Part shown: piece by piece, positions 6,118 through 8,731 of the stretch
Numbering within the stretch: position 1 is the first letter of the stretch
Layout of the letters: every line of letters begins with the position of its first letter
Assembly: GCA_031290205.1 (NCBI GenBank)
Contig: JAITNZ010000160.1
Span: 1 to 8,731, forward strand
From: Spirochaetaceae bacterium
GTDB lineage: Bacteria; Spirochaetota; Spirochaetia; Treponematales; Breznakiellaceae
Direction: 5' to 3'
Length of the DNA: 8,731 nucleotides
Translations under genes and position numbers: made by a program
Notes under the pieces: model-generated
Told to the model about the DNA's origin: nothing
Databases searched by the model: none
Seen by the model: only the letters and a program-made list of their open reading frames with translations

Positions 6118-6126
6118 TGGCATAAT
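6118..6126 (+). promoter_or_regulatory. Candidate extended -10 promoter of the GHKL-nuclease gene
   Basis: TGG-CATAAT fits an extended -10 element (TGn followed by a 5/6 -10 box). No -35 match is apparent at 17-18 nt. It would give a leader of about 25 nt carrying the AGGGAGG ribosome-binding site at 6143-6149. The 80 bases between the hsdR remnant and this site hold no other recognisable feature. Confidence 0.3.
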
Positions 6127-6158
6127 GGGGAAGTTGCCAGTAAGGGAGGTATTACTTG

Positions 6159-8093
6159 ATGGGTGAGAAGAAGAATGGTTTAATGCTTGAACAACCTATT
6201 TTATTTGAAGATAGGTTTCTTGAGAAATATGTCGGTAATAAACTCTTAACCGACCCTGTTACCGCGATTATTGAGTTAATTGCAAACTCATGGGATGCTG
6301 GGGCTACAGTGGTACACATTCAATGGCCGGAAGAAAAGGGAGATGGACTTATAATTACTGATAATGGGTGTGGACTTTCTGAAAATGAGTTTGTAACAAT
6401 ATGGTCAACTATGGCTTATGACCGAACCAAAACTTATGGAAAATATGCAAATGATAATGGATTACCGTCAAAACGACTGGCATTTGGCAGAAATGGTATA
6501 GGTCGATTTGCGGGATTTTGTTTTGCCGACGAATACTGTATATCTTCAACGGATAAAACCGGAACAGGATTCAACTATGTAGTTAAATCAAAAATTGGTG
6601 GAAAACCATTAACCTTGACGAAGGATAATACAACTGAACATTTGCCAAAATCAGGCATGAGAATTATAATGAAAAACGCTAATGCACATGGGAAAGCAAC
6701 AGAAGAAATTCGTTCTGAAATAGGAATGCGTTTTTTTTCGGATGAGAACTTTAAGATATTTATTCAAAATAAATTAGTGACCTCTGAGGATATTTTTCAA
6801 AAAAACCTATCAGATGCAACAATATCTATCGGAGAAAATTTTGTAAAAATCATTGTTATTGATATGGTCGATACCGACAGAACCTTAAAACATCACGGAA
6901 TTGCATGGAAAGTTAATAATCGATTGGTCGGTGAAATAACTTGGGATGGGTTGTCGTCAAATCAGTTTAATGTTGATGGTCGCAGAATGGAATCTCGCCG
7001 CTATTCTTTTATAGTTATAGCTGATTTTCTTGATAATTATGTGTTAGCAGACTGGTCGGGATTTGCCAAAACAGATCCAATAGTTACTGATACTCTTGCC
7101 GGAGTTTATAAGTTTATTTGGTATAAAATGATTGAACTCACAAAAGACCAGCGGGAAGCATCTTTTTACCGGGTAAAACAATCATTAAACACGCAAATAC
7201 AAAAGATGTCACCGCTTAAGAAAGAAAAATGGGAACAGTTTATTAAAGATGTTCAAGAGAAATGTCCCAGCTTAAATGAACCGGAGCTTGAAACACTAGG
7301 GGCAGTGTTAGCCAATCTTGAAGTATCTCAAACAAAATATGAATTGCTATATCAGTTAAATGAATTGTCAGCTGATAAACTTAATGATTTGAGCGGACTT
7401 CTACAAAAATATTCCGTAGAGTATGCCAAAATAGTATTGGATGAAATCGAAAACAGAATTACATTACTCAAAAAACTTGAGCAAAAGTTAAATGCGCAAA
7501 AAGCAGATGAAGTACATGAATTGCAACCGCTCTTTGAAAGAGGGCTGTGGATTTTTGGACCAGAGTTTGAAAGCATTGAGTACACTTCAAATAAAGGTAT
7601 GACTACTGTTATACAAGATATATTTGGAGTTAAAACCAAAGCTTCAACGAACCGCCCTGATTTTGTTATCAGTACCGATTCATCAATCAGTTTATATTCT
7701 TGCCCTTCTTATGATGATAGTTTTGAAGAAAATGGTATTGGGCGGTTAGTAATAATTGAGTTAAAAGCGCCAGGAGTTAAACTCAACTACGATGAAATAG
7801 AGCAACCCAAGAAATATGCCATAGAACTTTTTAATAAAGGTCTGTTACAAAATAAAATATCGAAAGTTACTTGCTTTGTAATTGGACAATCTATTGCTCA
7901 AGGGTTAGAGGGAGAAGGAACCGCTCGCGATGGAACAATCATAACACGCCCGATGGTTTATGACCTTGTAATTCGTAAGGCCAAAAGTAGACTTTTCAAC
8001 CTTTATGATAAACTCAAGCAATCTCCTTTTATGAAAGAGATAGATGAATCGTATACCAAAGAGATTGAAAATGCAAGGCAATCATTGTTTTAA
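6159..8093 (+). CDS. GHKL (Hsp90/MutL/MORC-like) ATPase fused to a Shedu-like PD-(D/E)xK nuclease domain
   Basis: This is a 644-residue soluble protein. Residues about 20-175 form a GHKL ATP-binding fold: N-box IIELIANSWDAGAT (Glu39, Asn43, Asp46), G1 ITDNGCGL (Asp68, Gly70, Gly72), the lid FGRNGIGRFAG (Gly110, 113, 115) and GMRIIM (166-171). Residues about 180-330 look like the transducer (S5-like) part that follows in MutL/MORC/Hsp90. Residues about 330-455 are charged and helix- or coiled-coil-prone. The C-terminus (about 455-610) starts LFERGLWIFGPEFE and carries a PD-(D/E)xK core: Asp501 in RPDFVIS, Glu534-x-Lys536 in IIELKAP, and Gln549-x3-Tyr553. The domain resembles DUF4263/Shedu nucleases. 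The ATG at 6159 follows AGGGAGG by 9 nt; a TTG at 6156 is possible. The gene is clearly richer in A+T than the hyd operon, suggesting horizontal transfer, and it sits between broken hsd genes. GHKL ATPases linked to restriction loci are known; an antiphage role here is inferred. Confidence 0.85.
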   Translation: MGEKKNGLMLEQPILFEDRFLEKYVGNKLLTDPVTAIIELIANSWDAGATVVHIQWPEEKGDGLIITDNGCGLSENEFVTIWSTMAYDRTKTYGKYANDNGLPSKRLAFGRNGIGRFAGFCFADEYCISSTDKTGTGFNYVVKSKIGGKPLTLTKDNTTEHLPKSGMRIIMKNANAHGKATEEIRSEIGMRFFSDENFKIFIQNKLVTSEDIFQKNLSDATISIGENFVKIIVIDMVDTDRTLKHHGIAWKVNNRLVGEITWDGLSSNQFNVDGRRMESRRYSFIVIADFLDNYVLADWSGFAKTDPIVTDTLAGVYKFIWYKMIELTKDQREASFYRVKQSLNTQIQKMSPLKKEKWEQFIKDVQEKCPSLNEPELETLGAVLANLEVSQTKYELLYQLNELSADKLNDLSGLLQKYSVEYAKIVLDEIENRITLLKKLEQKLNAQKADEVHELQPLFERGLWIFGPEFESIEYTSNKGMTTVIQDIFGVKTKASTNRPDFVISTDSSISLYSCPSYDDSFEENGIGRLVIIELKAPGVKLNYDEIEQPKKYAIELFNKGLLQNKISKVTCFVIGQSIAQGLEGEGTARDGTIITRPMVYDLVIRKAKSRLFNLYDKLKQSPFMKEIDESYTKEIENARQSLF

Positions 8094-8144
8094 TGGAAGT
8101 GTCGAATGAAACGATTTACGATGAGTGAGGACAACGCGAAATGA
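8093..8144 (+). other. Junction with two tiny translationally coupled frames, possible gene remnant
   Basis: The GHKL gene stop overlaps an ATG (TAATG, 8091-8095) that opens MEVSNETIYDE-stop (8093-8128). Another frame, MKRFTMSEDNAK-stop (8106-8144), ends in ATGA overlapping an ATG at 8141. Such stop/start overlaps are typical of operon joints, so the segment may be the stub left after deletion of a gene (hsdM or the first half of hsdS would be the natural candidates) between the GHKL gene and hsdS. Neither peptide is recognisable. Confidence 0.3.
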
Positions 8145-8681
8145 CAGCCCCCAACTCCCATCCGGCTGGGAATGGAAGCGGATGGGGGATATTTGCGAAC
8201 TCGTTTATGGCGATGCCTTGCAACAACATGTACGCAAAAATGGTGATATTCCTGTATATGGCTCCAACGGACAAATTGGATTACATAATATCGCAATGAC
8301 AAATGGCACGACAATTATTGTTGGACGAAAAGGCTCAATCGGCGAAGTAAAATATTCTGATGTGCCTTGTTGGATAATTGATACAGCGTATTATGTAAAA
8401 CCGCTTGTAGAAACAGATTTGAAGTTTCTCTATAATCTGTTAGATATTCTAAACCTTGAAAAATTAGATAAATCCTCTGCTATACCCGGACTTAATCGAG
8501 ATGATGTTTATAAATTGCTTATCGCTCTCCCTCCCTCCCCGAACAGAGCCGCATCGTAGACTGTTTAGAGCAAAAGATGTATGCTGTAAAAATGATAAAG
8601 ATGTGGGTTGCGGAACAGATGGCGTATATCAACGCCCTACCCGCTTCAATTTTACGCAAGGCGTTCAGAGGGGAGCTATAG
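8125..8681 (+). pseudogene. hsdS: Type I restriction specificity subunit HsdS, one-TRD, frameshifted
   Basis: HsdS reads the DNA target for type I restriction-modification. From LPSGWEWKRMGDICELV to AIPGLNRDDVYKLLIALPP this is one complete target-recognition domain, with the typical PVYGSNGQIGLHN, TTIIVGRKGSIGEV and WIIDTAYYVKP blocks. The open frame stops at 8557-8559, but the family's conserved continuation is present 1 nt out of frame: EQSRIVDCLEQKM, then the helix ending INALPASILRKAFRGEL-stop (8541-8681). The break lies in TCCC-TCCC-TCCC (8528-8539). The start is uncertain. A GTG at 8125 gives the open frame without a clear ribosome-binding site. The ATG at 8141 has GAGGA upstream but would need one more C in the C-run at 8147-8151 to be in frame. 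Only one TRD is present where full-size HsdS has two, so this is a half-subunit or a 5'-truncated gene. No hsdM is present. Confidence 0.85.
8528..8539 (+). repeat. Tetranucleotide repeat (TCCC)3 at the hsdS frameshift
   Basis: Three perfect TCCC units followed by one more C lie exactly where the hsdS frame is lost. With three units translation ends at 8559. One additional unit (or two fewer) would join the TRD to the conserved C-terminal helix in frame, reading LPPSLPEQSRIV. Confidence 0.75.
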
Positions 8682-8684
8682 AAA

Positions 8685-8731
8685 ATGAAGTCTATCTATA
8701 TCGAAACTACGATACCAAGTTTTGCAACTGC
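8685..8731 (+). CDS. PIN-domain protein, N-terminal start only (runs off window)
   Basis: The ATG at 8685 follows AGGGGAG (8669-8675) by 9 nt and lies 3 nt after the hsdS reading ends. The 15 complete codons read MKSIYIETTIPSFAT. This matches the start of PIN-domain (VapC-like) ribonucleases, where the Asp/Glu of the first strand (here Glu7) contributes to the metal site and ETTIPS is typical. No antitoxin gene is visible upstream. The call rests on the first 15 residues only. Confidence 0.6.
   Translation, partial: MKSIYIETTIPSFAT

Noticed and set aside
6074..6124. Small frame VKKAVRDAMKIRMSMA upstream of the GHKL gene
   Set aside because: It has sixteen codons, starts inside the former hsdR stop, and has no ribosome-binding site or recognisable motif.

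Overview
The window looks like a chromosomal segment from an anaerobic, hydrogen-metabolising bacterium. A complete three-gene [FeFe]-hydrogenase operon sits between two stretches of accessory, decaying DNA. No gene fixes the phylum. A fermentative anaerobe (for example of the gut-spirochaete or Fibrobacter type) would fit, but this is inference from gene content only.

Region 1 (1-640) is the wreck of an ISAs1-family insertion sequence read on the minus strand. Two recognisable pieces of the transposase remain: an internal piece (about 494-640) and the C-terminal HWGIEN piece (1 to about 163). They abut within the motif that normally reads RRYYISSL, but are separated by about 335 bp of foreign sequence. 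That insert contains three back-to-back perfect hairpins (311-379) flanked by an imperfect 37-nt inverted repeat, and has no convincing ORF. It resembles a small non-autonomous element or structured RNA. The transposase also carries a 1-nt frameshift near 120.

Region 2 (641-5037) is the hydrogenase operon: a promoter (661-689), then hydC (NuoE-like), hydB (NuoF-like, with extra Fe-S domains) and hydA (catalytic H-cluster subunit), closed by a strong intrinsic terminator. Each gene has a good Shine-Dalgarno site and all cofactor motifs are intact. The set corresponds to the trimeric, probably electron-bifurcating NAD/ferredoxin hydrogenase (HydABC / Hnd type). Hydrogenase maturation genes are not in the window.

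Region 3 (5040-8731) is a defence locus in turnover. It starts with a type I restriction subunit gene (hsdR) reduced by three internal deletions and a terminal frameshift to four recognisable islands. Next comes an intact, noticeably A+T-rich gene (6159-8093) for a GHKL (Hsp90/MutL/MORC-like) ATPase fused to a C-terminal PD-(D/E)xK nuclease domain of Shedu-like appearance. It is followed by a one-TRD hsdS specificity gene interrupted by a frameshift inside a (TCCC)3 tract, and then the first codons of a PIN-domain protein that runs off the window. No hsdM methylase gene is present. The intact GHKL-nuclease, bracketed by broken restriction genes, is the most interesting candidate for an independent defence system here.
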